This document shows positions 45,499-59,809 of a DNA stretch of 64,000 bases, piece by piece. The position numbers and the translations under genes were made by a program. Origin of the DNA: Opisthocomus hoazin (taxonomy: Eukaryota; Chordata; Aves; Opisthocomiformes; Opisthocomidae); contig NC_134422.1 of NCBI RefSeq assembly GCF_030867145.1, positions 11,170,531 through 11,234,530 on the forward strand. Direction: 5' to 3'. The notes under the pieces were generated by a model. That model worked only from the letters and a program-made list of their open reading frames with translations. It did not search any database and had not been told where the DNA came from. Numbering within the stretch: the first letter of the stretch is position 1; the number at the start of each line of letters is the position of its first letter.

Positions 45499-48400
45499 TT
45501 GTGGACAGTCCTCCTTTCAGTCTCTCAGACCCCCCAGGTTGTTTGCGCTTATTGCTCTGGAGTGTGTTAGACTCCCAAAGGGACAGAGCAACATTACTAA
45601 TTTATACTAATCACTCTAAAAATAACAAAAAAGCTGTGGAAAAATATCTGGGAGGAGGCAATGGAAAAGCACAACTATCCTATCTGCTCTTCCAACCCCG
45701 CAAACATATCAGATCACAGTGAAAATGTCCTTTTTAATGAAACATGGTGACATAACTTTGTAAGTACCCTGAAAGATGTCAAAATTTCCCACTCTCTGTA
45801 GCCATGACATCTCACAGAGGAGAAGTAAAGCTATTCATGCACTTTTGGAAAATAAGTGACGAATTATTACTGCGATTATGTTTATTATTTAAGTAAGTGT
45901 CTAGAACATCTGTTCCAGGAGTTGGAGATCGATGTACAATTGAGTGTCACCACTAAGGTGGATTTTATGTATTAGATTAAAATAAATATTCAAGGTAGGG
46001 AGCATACATCATGGGAGAAAGCACTTCCCAAAAGGATGAACTGAAAATTGATAAAGTCTATGGAAATGGCCTAGTTGAAAAATATTTTCAGAAAGGGTCT
46101 CTTCATCAAATCAGAACAATCCAAGTCTGATAAAATGTAAAGAAGATGAGGGGGGGGGCATCTGTGATGGAAAGATATGCCTGTGTTTGATCACTGGTTT
46201 TTTTTGTTTTTAAGCAAAAGTTACTGGATGAGACTGAACACATTGACCATGCAAGAGGTCATGATAGTTTCTCTTATCCTTAAGACAAGTGAATATACTA
46301 GTCTGTTAAGGTATGTGAATGTGAGGAGGTGACGTTGGCAATCTGATTTCAGGCCACTGAAAGTAAAGAAAACCAGACACAATGATACAAAGACAAAAAA
46401 AACTATTTATATCAGCAATTACTTGTTTAACCTTCAGGCAGAACTCAGATCAGTTTAAAGTAATTTGTATACAGCTCAGCACTGGCAAGTCTTGCATAGG
46501 CCTGGACTTATGTCTGGTTTTGTGATTTCTACATTTGCCTATCTCTTATCTTGTTCCCTTTGAGTATTTGCTGCACTTGCTATGTGTAATAGAAACAGTG
46601 TCCATAAATACTCAGCGGAAGTCTAACAACACAAAGCTTTCCACTAATAGCAATGGAATAATACCTTCTCGACATGGACCACTCTTGGAAGGCCTAGTTA
46701 CAGACAAGATACCACAGGTGAATTCTTACACTGCCAGGAGTAGGACAACCCTGGAGTTTCATGGAAAAGATCCTGACTGTTTTAATTTTATCACTCACTG
46801 GAGTAACTGGTGCTTTGTCTTCACCCATGGTAGCCAGATCTCAGAAAGTTACTTAGCTCTAATGGACTCTGCTTAACCTTAAAAGATTCCTGGTCACTTG
46901 CAACACTTGAATCGCTGAGTACTTGAAGGAGTGCTGCCTTTTACAAATATTCCCCAGAAGAGTCTTCTTCAAATACATTCTTCCTGTGACTGACATGTAA
47001 CAGGACAGTTTTGCATGTTCTTATGTTTTACTAGACACTACCAGGGAGATAGTTTGTTTCTTATAAATGTCTTTCTCTCTTTTCTCTTTGCTTAAAGATA
47101 GGATTATACTTCTGGTTTTCTTCAGCGAGAAAGGCCTCACTGTTTTTCTGACCCATACAGTCGAGATAACCTGTTTTCAACTGTTTATTTGGGGACTTCA
47201 CTGTTTGTTTGAGGAATTCTTAGCATCTTTTCTTTGATGAGATTAGCAGCAGCAGCTCAACTCTGAACACATCAGTAATTATTTCTAACGAAAGTAGCCT
47301 TATCCACATCTCCAGGTAAGGCTTTAGTTCACATCGCAGAAAACAGATACTGCTTTATGTAAAATCTGCAGCTGTACACCTGAACAGATGTCTCAATGGC
47401 TGTTAGCAATCTCAGACTGGAGTTATTCTGATTTAGATCCTGATTATGATTTAGACCAGCCTTCAGCTGCTGAAAGAATTTCTCTGGAACTGTATTAGTT
47501 TCTGTCTAATCCTTTTAGCTGCATTCTGTACGGGCAAGATTTTTGAAAAAGGTTATAGATATTTTGTGTGACCAACATTAAACACCATGAGAGGTGTATG
47601 AACTTATGGACCCCATGTGGAAGGTGTCTCCAGACAGGCACCCAGAATTTCTAGTCAATTTTAGAATTTGGCTTGAGTGATTTCATTAAAAGGCAGCAAT
47701 TCATATCAGAAAGCTATCTGATAAAAAGCTAACTGTCTCTGAGCTATGTATCTAATGCATTTTGAAAGCTTTTGACTTAATGTACTTTAGTTTATCTGCA
47801 GCTACTTGAGTAATGTAAGAGGGAACAGCTTGTTTCCTTTGGAATGGAGATACTATTTGTGAAATAGCCTTTCCAGGAGTGAGTCACTGATGAAAGGAGG
47901 AAGCTCATTTAATATGCTCCCGTGAAAACTGCGAAGAGAAAATTGAGTTTTTGGTTGCCTGAAAGAAAACTGAGTGTTGACGAAGTCCAGTGGCAATAAA
48001 TATGGGATCTTTAGTTGCCACATGAAATAAATTCTTTCCTTTTGTTCTAATTTTGATGGCACTCAGAGCAAAAGATAAGATCTGGATAGTCAAAGGTTCA
48101 GCATCTCAGACTGATGAGCCAAACTCGGTCCTTTCTAGAAGCAAGTACGGTATGAAGTGTTTGATCCAGTCACATGTGATTAACTCTGAAGAAGAGCCAT
48201 CTCCACAGTAGCAGGGGACCTGGCAGTAGAGAGTGCACAGATTGCAAGTCCAGGCAGTGGGACATCAGGTGCTCACCCGGAATAGTGCTTTCCCAACCGT
48301 GTCCTGGTCTGGCTGTGAGTCTGAGGTGGAGCCAGACACCGCTTCTGCTTGTGCGCACCAAATGTGCCTCTGGACTGCATGCACAGGCGCAGAGGGGACC

Positions 48401-51400
48401 TCCTGTGAGGCGCCTTTCACCCCAGCGAGCTCAGACGACAAGTCCTGCATTCTCATGCTGGCAGGTCGTGCTGCTGTGAGAACACATGAAACCTGCAGGC
48501 CAATTTCGGCCCTGGAATTCATCTCCACTGAATTCATTTGTTGGCTGTCTGATCAGCACTGTTGGGATAAGCCCTGTTGGGATTTGCTGACTTCAACTAA
48601 TAATTGTGGTGATAGTTTTATTTTAATTACAGTCAAGGTCAGAGGCTTCATCTAGGATGCTTGTTATTACACATGAAGCTTTATTAGACCCTTCTTATTA
48701 GAGTCTTTGTTTTATAGACTATATATCTGAAGTCATGAAACCATTCAGAAAAAAGACCGTCTCTTAGTTCCTAACTGTGGAGTCCTGATTGACTCATGAC
48801 AGCTTCCATTCAGCAGAACATGACATTATGTTCTAATGATTGGTTTGCTTGTAGGAAAATAGATCATCTTAATGATCTCAATAATGAAAAAGCTAAAAGT
48901 AAAATCTCCCTTAAACCTTTGAATTAGAACCTTAGCAGAGAAATAAGGGGGGAAAAGGTTTTTTTTTATTTATAATATATGAAACTCAAATTTTGTAGGA
49001 ATTCTCTTGAGCTGAAAAGGAGACACTTTTTTTTTTAATGTAAAATAGTCAACCTGACTCTGGAATCAGGAACCCATAAAAGATTGGAAACTGACGGAAA
49101 GGTAAGGAAAAGAACATGGAGCTATGACATGTCTCAAAGAGAAGTTCTTCAGTGGAAGACCACCAAACTCCTGTAATGACATAAAGAGAAAAATTTTGTT
49201 TATAATGGTGGGGTAACTTTCTATTCTTCTAGCAGCAGATAATTTATACTCCCTAGCATTGGGAAGGTAAGAAGAAAAACAAGATAACCTGGAAAGCTGA
49301 GTTTACACTAAGTTAGGGGAGAACACCAGGAGAGCTGCCCTATTTTTCTGATGGTCACAAAACAGTGGACATACATAGACTTTTTGCAGTCTTTTTGGCA
49401 AGATCTCTCAGCTGATGTGCTGAGGAACCAGAATGATACTTTCTGTTTCTTTGAGAGCACTTCTGTTCACACCTTTACCATGAAAATGCTGTTCTTGGAA
49501 GAGTAGATCACTCCCAGCCATGCACACTCCCAGTCAGTGTCTTTTATGATACTCCTACAGCACCACATAAAGCTGAAGGTTTAACAGATGACTCAGTTTC
49601 AAATCCAAAGACAAAAATCGCATCCAAAGTTTGACTTCAGTCATTTTGATTTGCACCTGTCAAGATCTTTGCCAGAAATATTTCATGTCCAAAACAAGGA
49701 GCCATCAGTAGTGAACCTGTTAATGATATAGGAACTGACATGGATATCTCTCCATCAGCTCTGTTTCTGGTCTGTTGATTATTATCTTCTTATGCAAAAT
49801 GCCAGATCAATAGACTTGACTTTCCATTCCTTGCCTTTACCAATAATGCCTTTCCTAATTCAACTTATTTCCGTCTTACACTGCCACCTTGCATGTACTG
49901 TCCACCAGCAGTACAGGCCTCAGTCGCTTGCTTCTCCATTTCTCTGAGCAGTGTCTTAGCATGAACCTTAGGGTATTGTGACTCCTATCCCCAACTGAAA
50001 TTGCTCCTGTTGGGTACACAGGTGTGGAACAGTCTGTGAACTTTTGTAGCTCAGTGTTCAGTCGGAACAGGACTGAATACTTGCCCCTGGCCCTTTGCCA
50101 GGCAGCTGTACACTGGTTCTGACAGCATTTTAGGCTTTAAATTCTTTCCCAGCAATAGTTTATGACAGTTTCTTTCTCTTCCTCTTTTTTTTCCCAAGAC
50201 CTATTTTTCTGGGGTTACTCATGTTTATTGTATATATGTCTTTTTAAAGGAAAATAAACTAAGGAAAAACTGTCTCACATAGCTGAGGTCACTATTAAAC
50301 ATTCCTTAATCGAAAGAAAAGATATGATATGACTAGCAGTCCTTTACTTTTTTAATTTGTTGCTTACTGCAATCTGGAAACAAGGTTGCATCACGCACAT
50401 CACAACAATTATGAGCCAGACGGGACTAGCAGCAGCAAACGTGTTGTGCTGAAAGCACCCTTGTGTTGAGGTAAAAAATGCTGACCACTTTGTTAATATG
50501 AGAACATTTACCCCCACTAGGTCTTTCCTTTGTACGCAGTGACAGAAGCAGTTCATCAGAAATGACAGCTGCTCTCTAACCAGATGAAAAACTGGTTTCG
50601 TAATTGTTGCGCCAAAAAGAGACGACGGTGAACAAAGCTAGCACCAAGCCACAAAACTGAGGACACCAAGACCAAGGGACACAAAGTTCCTCTGTAACAC
50701 AGTGTACTATAACACAGAGATACAAATTCTCATTTTCTGGACAGCAGGTAGCTCATTTCTTCATTGATTTTTTCCCAATCTCAAGCCCTTTCAGAGTACT
50801 AAAACATACAATAGGATAGAACTGTATAAAAACTGAATAGTACAAAAATTAGTATAACCCTTCTGCTAATAATGTTCCCTGCCTGGGTTAAGGAAACTGT
50901 CTCGGGCCTGTGTCAGTGTCCCTGCTTCCTTCTCCACTTGTGAAGACCTACAGACACTTGTGCCTGCTCTCTGCAGGGGGAGAATTTCATCTCTCCTTGA
51001 CAAATACTTCCTCAGAAAAAAAATGTTCTGTTCCTTAAATTGCCTGTGTATTGAATTTGACCTGGTAAAGGATGGTTATAAGTGAAGGTGGTGAGCCTAA
51101 AGTGTTAGAAACTGAGTGGCAGGAGCTAGCTGGTTTTCCAGCCAAATGTTTTTTCTAGTGCAAGTACACAGTGAAAATATAAGAATTTGATATCCAGAGC
51201 TCCAAGTGGTCACACTGAAATGCTACTTCCTAAACACCGTTTGTGAGCATTTAATATGCAACAATTGAATTTACCCTGAGAGTGAACAGTATTTGCCATC
51301 TGAAATGAAACTCGTAAAAGAGCAAGATTATATCAACTGCTACCTTTTTCCTAAAGCAAAAATTATGATTTTCATTTGGGTAATTTTAAACCCTAGAAGT

Positions 51401-52973
51401 CTACTCACGAGAGCAGTAAACAATGATTCCAGTTAGCACAAGACGGATGTAGCACTGGCTTCCGTGATTCAATAACACTATCTCTTCTGCTTGCTGAATA
51501 AGGCCAGGGCCACGAATACGCTGCAAACACTGGCGTGGAAACCAGAGACCAGCTGGGATTCCACATCGTATGACCGAGCCAGTTGTTTAACTTCTCTACC
51601 CCAGCTTCTGCTCTTGGAAATGGGCTTTAACAGCATTAGTGTTATGTACGTTGAACTGCGGGTGGGACAATCAGCTGCTCTGTATTAGTTTGGCTCCATT
51701 AAATATAATAGAGACAAAATAGTTTGCAACAGCTAATGACATTTTTCTAGTCACTTGTTCTGATATTCCTCAGTGCTAAGCATTTGCATTTTTCTATGCA
51801 GTTCTCTTTTTATCCATAATGGAGGACACCTACCCTTGAGTACCAATCTCAATATACCACTTATGCCTTTACATACTACTTATGCACTTTTATCACTTAC
51901 CAAAGATTTGGCTGACAGAAGTCTTTGGGAAGAGTCTTTTCTAGGACATAGCTTAGAGAGCCTCCCATACCAGCAGGGATACCTGCACCTCCACGCAAAA
52001 GTGAAGTAGGAAGGACTTGGAAAATCTTGGCTATTTTGCAAGGCCCCTGCTATTGTATTGCTGTCAGTGACTGACTGAGCAGCGTGCTCAGCGTCGGGTG
52101 CGATGCTCGCAGATTAATACAGCGCTGTAGAATATGTTTCTGCTGTTTCACCAATAAAATATCTATGTAAATCTTAGCTGGATTCAGGACTGCTAACACT
52201 TAAACAGATGCCAGGATCTCAGTCCTGGCCATCAGAGGCCACTAAGAGATTGTAGGAAGAACTGTCGTACAAGGACCTGGAGGCCTTGTTGCTCAGCATG
52301 CTTTCTGCCAGAGAGACAGCATCTGGGCTGTGGATTGGAACTTTTACTAAAAACAAAGCATCTGCTTAGGATTTTCAAACTTTCCAAGATTTTTAATACA
52401 ATATTGGAATGAATATTGCTTTTGCTGCTGGTCTGCACTCTGAGGGGGGTTGGTACTTGCCAGCAACGTGCTGGAGCAGGTGCAGAGGGAAAACCCTTCA
52501 TAGAGAGAGTTCCAGGATACTCTTCTACTGGTCCACAGTGCTAGGGAGGACTTTGTAATTACACTGTGCAGTTTGGTACAGTTAGCCAAAGACAGACTGT
52601 CAGCTTGTGTCAGGGTTTAATGGTCAAGCTGCGATGTTGCCTGTCATCCCTTCTGCACGGACAGTAGTAAAAGCTCAGGTGTAGCCCAAGGGACCCAGCT
52701 GTCTGTGTCACAGGGATGCAGTGAAGGGGCTGAGGTAGGCTTTGAATCTGCTGAGTTTACTGTAATCTTGTGTTCCTCTTGACAGGGATTTTGTGAGTGG
52801 CAGTGGTAGCTTACTCCAAAGCTGTCTTCTTTCCTCAAGTTTTTCTCAGTCCCTCTGGGCTTTATCAAACCCACCTAATACCATCATATCTTCCCCCAGT
52901 CCAGACAATCCATCGTTCTGTGCCTAACCTCGTTTGATTCTAGGGTACACATTGCTGTGGAAGGAGAAACATT

Positions 52974-53025
52974 GGAAGGAAGGAAGGAAGGAAGGAAACA
53001 TTGGTGAAGGAAACATTGGTGAAGG
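52974..53025. repeat. GGAA microsatellite with a 15-bp tandem unit
   Basis: About five GGAA units run directly into two perfect copies of aaacattggtgaagg (52,996 and 53,011). A partial copy of the unit precedes the GGAA run at about 52,967, so the GGAA tract seems to have grown inside an older short duplication. Confidence 0.9.
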
Positions 53026-54919
53026 AAGCCAATTTTGGCTTAGTAACCTACTTCCACAGTGCTGTGCAACTCCTTTAAGTCTTGAGCTGGTTTGTCTGCT
53101 GCAGCTGCTCATGACAAGCTAAGAAAAGTCATCTGAAAATTCACCCAGTACACATCTTCAAGTGCAGAATTCTGGCACAGAGCAGTTCTGCCTGCTCAAA
53201 GAGGTTTCAGGACACTACTGGATTCAGCACTGATTCTGCTGTGAACAGGCTTTTCACTGACCTTTCCGGAGCTTTGACGGCAGCACTTCCCCAGATTCAG
53301 GGCTTCATTTTAGAGCATCAGCTCTCTGCTGAAAGCACACCCTGAAAACAGGTGGTAGGAGTTCTTCAGAGGGAGCTCCTCAGTCAGGCTGTATATATTT
53401 TCCTTTCTCAAAGAAAAGGCTAAGCACGCTAAGCAGAAACTCAGCAGGACCTGGGAGGCACAGCCTCACAGAGAGGCAAGATGCTGTCATTGCTCCTTGG
53501 CAATAACTTGGCTGGAGGAAAGTGGCTTCTGCCTGACTGAATTCCCAGCCCTGAGCCAGCCTGGCTGCGCCATTGCAAACTGTGTCTGTGCCATCGTTGG
53601 CAGCCCATGCTCCGAGAGGGAGACAGCAGGCCGGTGTTCCTGTGTCAGGATCCATTAGGATGAAGGGATGTCTGAGCAGGCAAAAATGCAAACATCATTC
53701 CTCGCAGTTTCACCTGTGTTTCTCCTGTTGTTATGCTGTAACTCTGAATTTGATCTGTGTCCCACACTGTGTCAAATACAGACCACAGACTTGAAGAGTG
53801 CTTAGGAAAATCTGCATTTTAAATGGACTTTATTAAAGGTACAGTTATGACTGAGCCCCACAGCAGAAAGAAAGGAGCAGGAAGTCTCAGTTTTTACCTC
53901 TTTCCTTCAGGGGAAAGAAAATGTAGCAGATGTATCCATTACTTCTTCGAAGCCTGGGTGTAAAGAGACTAGCTTTATAGGGATGGCGTTGTTAGGTAAG
54001 GCAGGTACAGTTTACCAAGAAACCTCTTTGTTTTGTGACAGTTCAAATGGAAAGTGTCAGATAAACAAGATGTAGCCCTCCAAGAAACTTAACCAAGAAA
54101 GTTCCTCCTCCCGGGTTTCACCATTGATGCGGAGGTACCAGCTGGGACAGCAATTCCATGGTTCGTGGATTATCTTCCTCCACTGCTTGACTCTTTTAAT
54201 GTATTTCACAAAGGTTGAGGACTTGAGTTCCTTAAAGAAAAGAGGCTTCTGTGAGCTCAGTCAAGTCCTTTAAGCTCTTAAAATACAGCAAGATGTAAAC
54301 TAAGCTATAACAGACTAAGCTATAAATTATTAATAAGCTTATTCTGGAACTTTGTCATGCACTCGAAAGGCAATTTTTACAGCCTAATGTGTGTCAGTAG
54401 CCTGTACCAGCATGGTCTTTCACTCGGCAAAGTTGAAAAGGATTTAAAAGGATGTGGAGACATTTTTTTTCCTAGGGTTTTCTTGCTTGCCTTTCACTAG
54501 CTCACATAACAAAATTATCAAATATTTTATCCTCCAAGAGATGTGTTGGGCTATTTTCAGACTGAAGACATTGTACCTTGTGCTCACAAATCCTGATGCA
54601 GCTACAATTGTTCAAAGAGAAAAACTGAATAAATTCATGTTATAACAATGGAAAAATTTAAACCAATAACAATGGAAAAAAATAAACCAAACAGATTTAA
54701 CAGGCTGGGCTTCTGAGATTAGAATGTGTAGTGCAGTAAGAGAAGTTGTACTCAGCAAAGACTTTTAAAAATAAACTGAAGTTCCCCTGGCTGTTTTCTG
54801 TTCTCTGCTGATTCTGTTACACAGTCGAATTTCTGCAAAATTTGGCTTTTCAGGTGAGAAATTATTTTTCCTCAATCCAGATTGCAGATTAGCTGCCAAA
54901 TCCAGTCTGTACCCCAGCA

Positions 54920-55190
54920 TCAACGACGGGATGCAGAGCCACCTGGTGACAGCGCGCAGGGAGCTGCCCTGGGCGGCAGGGCAGAGCCGCTCTCAGCCAA
55001 GCGCTGCTCTGCCCGCTGGCTGCAGCCTGCCTGCCCGAGTGAACGCTGTTGGGTTCAGCAGGTGCCACCAGCGGCTCACCGGGCAGTGCGGGCTCCGAGG
55101 TGACACAAAGGTGTGCCGATGTGTCTTGTGAGAAAATCTGAGACGTCCCCAGCGCCAGGAGAGTGACGCTCCAACTCGCGGGCTGTCTCT
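54920..55190. promoter_or_regulatory. CpG-rich patch, function unknown
   Basis: About 18 CpGs in 270 bp within an AT-rich intergenic region. The plus frame from 54,775 to 55,131 is open for 119 codons and includes SSLYPSINDGMQSHLV, but high GC alone lengthens frames and I recognise no domain. It may be an orphan CpG island, an enhancer or an unrecognised exon. Confidence 0.25.
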
Positions 55191-57589
55191 GGAAGCACTG
55201 GAAAATGCTGTCCTCACTGTAAGGGAAGGTTGGGGTTTTTTTCCCTCCATCTGCTACTGTCATAGATCATGCTTTGTATTCTTTCACTTTCTCATGCCTC
55301 ACCTATGCAGTCGTATAATTTGTGTATACAGGACACAGCTTTTCTCAGTGCTCTGCTAACCCAGATGCCCACTGCGACTTGCAGTGTCAGAGCAGCGCGG
55401 GGTTTGCTGGCAGGAAGGGAAGGCCGGGCAAGGGGCACTGGGCCACACCACCCCCTTACCTCCTCTGCATCCTACTGCTCTGCCCTCACGTTAGTGGCCC
55501 CGCTGCAGAAAGAACAAGTGGCTGTGTGAAATAAATTGCTGCTACTGGTCTTGTTATATTGCCAGAAGTAGCACCTGTTCAGTGCCTCTCTTTGCTGCCG
55601 GTTGTAGAAAAGCAGAGTGAGAAGCCATGAACCAGGCAGATGCAAGGCAGGGTACAGGGGAGTGAGCAAAGCAGAGCCTGTAAAAGCAAGGGTCGTGTAA
55701 TCCCAGCCCAGCTTTGTGCATATTCCCGACTAAAGCCCCAGTCTTGCAGTCTTCTGCATCTGATTGTTTATCACATGAAAAGAAATCCTGTTAGCTTTAC
55801 CAGTCCAGACCAGGTTTATAGATAATACCAGTTTGTCCTAGATTAAGCATGGTTTAGCTAGTCTGTATCCCACAGCTGGGCTTGAGGTTGGTATTATTTT
55901 CTGCCAATGGAACGATTCCCAAAACAGGACACACATAATTCTTTTCGTGTCCAAAATGCACATTTCCTGCCCGAATAATATACCTGGCTGAACAATGTAG
56001 GACAAGTTCATTTTAGCTGCCCAGCTCATATTTAATTTCTAGATGGAATCGGACAGAAAGAAGGAGCCACATCTTTCCCTGGGGAAACACACTCCAGACT
56101 CGGTGGGAGTGTTTGCTGGAGAAGAGGCAGTAGGTGTAGAAACAAGGGTTTTGCCCTGTGAGAGGCAGAGTCTGGATATGGCTTTGCTTGACAGGATGAA
56201 CAGTGCACAGATGGAGGGTATGAACCCAGAGGAAACTGAACAATAATTCCTTGTCACATAACAAGGAGTGCCAAACCGCTTTAATCAGGTCTTGATACAG
56301 AAGTCTTCTGTTAACGCAAGGAGTAAGGTTTTCTCCTTACATAAGTGTTTTCTGTTTTGCTGTGGATGCAAAGAGAAAAGGCATAGTGCACCTCCAGTAT
56401 TTGCTAGCATTAATGTGGGAATTTCACATCGGTCACAAACCCTAAAGCCACAAGAAAGTTAGAAAGTCATCTTCAGGAAACCCTTTGATATCACATTGCT
56501 ATTGCACTTCAATGGACATTTCAGATTAATTCCGTTGCATATTCTCTATAGTTAAAAGAAAAAGCGTTGGCAGTGGTTTTTCATAACTCCCCACCTTTAA
56601 AGTGGGTTGCCTTAGTTACCATGCCAGCTTGAGAGACAGCAAATTTAGTACTAATACATTTTCAAAGCCCTGCAGTTTCTGTAAAATCTCTGTGTCATAA
56701 TCAGCTACAACGTATGCTTTTATCGTAGTGTTAACAAGATACAGTGGTGATGTCTAGTCAAGTTAACTCAGAGGTGAAGATTGCCACAGGCCAGAACAAT
56801 ATCCTTGGGTCATTACCTTGGTGACCGTCCTGTGTATGCTGGGAGAAACAGGCTGTGGAATTTACCTGCGACTCTAAATAAGATTGGCTTCAAGTGGCTC
56901 AGAAATCTGGTGCTCGAAAGCAGTCTGCTGCAGTCAAGATCATACTTGCCTCTGTAGGAAACTGATAGGTCTTAAGTTGTCCTCCTGATCGGTGATTCAG
57001 TATTATTTCCTCTGACATTTAAGAAAACTGCAGGAAACAATTATTCTTTAAAGGGTAACTACTACCCATCATGAACAGAGTTCACAGAGGTCTCAAAGGC
57101 TGTTGATTTATCTTGTTCTCGTGAGCACTGTGTTTGGCTTGCGGTATCACTGTTGTGATAGAATTCATTTTTCAAGTCTACTCGTCTTTTTCTTTTGTTC
57201 AGCTTCCATAATTTTAAGTAGTTGGAGCTTAAGTTTAAAGAAATTTTATATTATTTCTGTAATTGTTCAAAGTTCCTATAACCTCTTTAGATCTAGAAAG
57301 GAATTGTGTGTTCACAAGGTGAAGAGTTAGCAGCAGAGGAACAAGCAGTGTTCGAGAGAGCCTGGCTGTTGCTGAGATCAGGGTCCTGGGGGACCGTACA
57401 CGGTGGGACATGGAGGCATCTCCTTCACTAGACAGCAGCTGCGGGCTGTGCTGCAGGACCAAAAGTGCCCTGTTCGTTTACACGGAGGGAGATCACTTAT
57501 TGTTCTTTAACTTGAACCTAGGTTTTTTTGATCAGCTGACTGAAGAATAAGAAAAAATTAAAAAATTGTAGTTTATTTATGAAATTAAA

Positions 57590-58105
57590 ATCATAGAATC
57601 ATAGGTTGGAAAAGACCTCTAAGATCATCAAGTCCAACCATCTGCCCAACACCACCATGCCTACTCCCAAAGTGCCACATACACACGTTTTTTGAACCTC
57701 TCCAGGGATGGGGACTCCACCACCTCCCTGGGCAGCCTGTTCCAATGCCTGACCACTCTGTCAGTAAAGAAATTTTTCCGAATATCCAATCTAAACCTTC
57801 CCTGATGCAACTTGAGGCCATTGCCTCTCATCCTATCACTAGTTACCTGTGAGAAGAGACCAACACCTGCCTCACTACACCCTCCTTTCAGGTAGTTGTA
57901 GAGAGCAATGAGGTCCCCCCTCAGCCTTCTCCTCTCCAGACTAAACAGCCCCAGCTCCCTCAGCTGCTCCTCATAGGACTTGTTCTCCAGACCACTCACC
58001 AGCCTCGCTGCCCTTCTCTAGACACCCTCCAGCACCTCCATGTCCTTCTTTTAGTGAGGGGCCCAAAGCTGAACACAGTCAAGTTGCAGCCCCACCAGTG
58101 CCAGT
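57590..58105 (-). mobile_element. CR1 LINE copy
   Basis: A minus-strand CR1 with its 3' octamer end at 57,590 (atcatagaatcatag) and the 'ttggaaaagacctctaagatcatcaagtccaacc' block of a different subfamily. The minus frame 57,661-57,999 is open for 112 codons and encodes the end of the reverse-transcriptase ORF ([35 protein letters not shown]). It is 5'-truncated, with its upper end decayed. Confidence 0.95.
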
Positions 58106-58659
58106 ATGTATTTCACTGTGCCCCGCTGTTTTTCCTACTCAATAAGCTGCCACCTGTTGGTGCTTCTAAACTGCATAGCTGTCTGATTTTTAGCTAAATT
58201 TCTCAAAATCTGTAAGAGTAGTAATTTGAAGGAACAAAACACTGGATTTTCCTTTTATCATAGCTTCTCCTGGCAGCAAAAGCAACGTTCTAAGTCTTCA
58301 AAGCACTAACAGAGCCACCCCCTTTTTTTCAGAAGCTTCTGTTTTTCTGAAAGGTCAGACTTTGGGGCTGAGATTCTCCATGTGAAGTTTCACTCGATGG
58401 CTGAAATGTCGTACTGAAAATGTTTTACAAAGCTTTAAGTGGCAGTGGGGAAAAATAAACAAGAAGTCAGCCTCGGTCTTTGGACACAGTTACAACAAAA
58501 CCAGGTGTATTTTTGCAGGTAAACATATGGCCTGATATATGTGACTGTGCAAACTAACCATTGTGTGGTTTTTAATGTATGATATCAGACCGGGCAGATA
58601 CTCCTTCAGCTGTTAGATCCATCAGTTTCTGGTCTTTCTTCCCAACTTTTCAAACAGAA

Positions 58660-59010
58660 ATGCCCTCTGGGGTCAGACTGCAGGTCCACCTGCTCTCAGT
58701 GGCCCAAAGAGCTGCTGTTTAGAGAGAGAGCACAAGCCCAGCCGTTTTCTGAAGTCCTTTCCTCTCAGCCTCCCCCAGCATCCCCAGCTCTTGTACCCGG
58801 GATGTTAGGGAGTACATTGATGGGCCTTGTTGTCTGGGAATTTATCTAATCCCTTTTTGGACCCACTGGTACTGTCTGCCTTCCAGCCTCGTGCAGGCTC
58901 TGGAGGTTTACTGCCCGTGGTGTAAAGAAGTATTTCCTGAAGTGTGTTTTGTCATGATTTATCCTTGCGGCACCCCCGGGAAGAAGAGCATAGTCATCCT
59001 CGCTTGACAG
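58660..59010 (-). mobile_element. Ancient CR1-like LINE remnant
   Basis: A very diverged minus-strand sequence keeping the order of landmarks known from old CR1 families: 'ggtcagactgcaggtccacctg', 'atctaatccctttttggaccca', 'tttactgcccgtggtgtaaagaagtatttcct'. No coding capacity remains. The identification rests on remembered consensus features. Confidence 0.5.
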
Positions 59011-59653
59011 AAGGGGAAGTTGGGGGGGGTTGTTTCCAAAAGTACCTGTTGATAGATGTCTGATGCACCAGTTTGTCTGATGTGAGGCATCTGAGGCTTC
59101 ATTTTTTCAGATGCCTGAACTGATTTCTATCCCAGATCAGTCATGCGCAATGATTAACACACAAATGAGGGTCACTTGCAGTATTGTTTGATTTATTGAC
59201 TGACCCATAATTAAATGCCAATTCCATGGCAAGGCAGGGGCCAAACCTAGTTCTCCCCAGTCACGGTCAGCTTCCCTTTCCTGGAGGTTTGTGTCTGGCT
59301 CATCATTTGTGATCTTGTGCAGCCGGTACCAAAAAGGGGCCACAATAAAAGCTGGCGTCATTCGCTGATGTTCCAGACTTATCCACTGAACAAAGAGCAG
59401 CATTTCCCCGATCCAGGGAAAACTGCAGCGGAAAACACAGTGTAGAACCGTACAGTTACAGCCTGTCTCTTCAGGCGTGTACAGAAAGGTATAGAATTAA
59501 TATTGCTGGGAGTAAAAGCATCTCAAAAAATGTCTTATGGCTCCCAGGTAATGCTGCATTCCCTCACGCATAATTGTCCGTATTTCAAAATCCGAATCCC
59601 CACCATATCCCCACCGAAATCAAAAGAGGACGAGAAAAAAGTGCTCTTCTTGT

Positions 59654-59730
59654 CCAACCTGGCAGGGGTTGGACTAGATGACCCACAGAGGTCTCTTCCA
59701 GCCCCTACCATCCTGTGATTCTGTGATTCT
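59654..59730 (+). mobile_element. CR1 LINE 3'-terminal fragment just upstream of ESYT3
   Basis: Only the last 77 bp or so of a plus-strand CR1: 'ggggttggactagatgaccc', 'aggtctcttccagcccctacc', and the terminal octamers tgtgattctgtgattct. It lies about 80 bp before the CpG island of ESYT3. Confidence 0.9.
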
Positions 59731-59809
59731 TCCGAGCAGCAAGCGTCCGGAACCGACAGGTTGTTCCTGCCTCACCTCCGCACGCACCGAGCAGCGAGCC
59801 ACCACAGCC

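Larger units (their letters stand above)
45499..57589. other. Long intergenic stretch between CFAP221 and ESYT3
   Basis: I cannot support a gene here. Frames of 70-140 codons occur (for example 48,233-48,655, which starts at GTG) but none shows a domain. The region has a short G run at 46,150, a GGAA microsatellite at 52,974 and a CpG-rich patch at 54.9-55.2 kb. Confidence 0.45.

Noticed and set aside
48233-48655. 140-codon plus-strand frame
   Set aside because: Starts at GTG, shows no family features, and minus-strand frames of similar quality overlap it.
56606-56620. X-box-like sequence gttgccttagttacc
   Set aside because: The second half-site deviates from RGYAAC and no promoter or ciliary gene is nearby.
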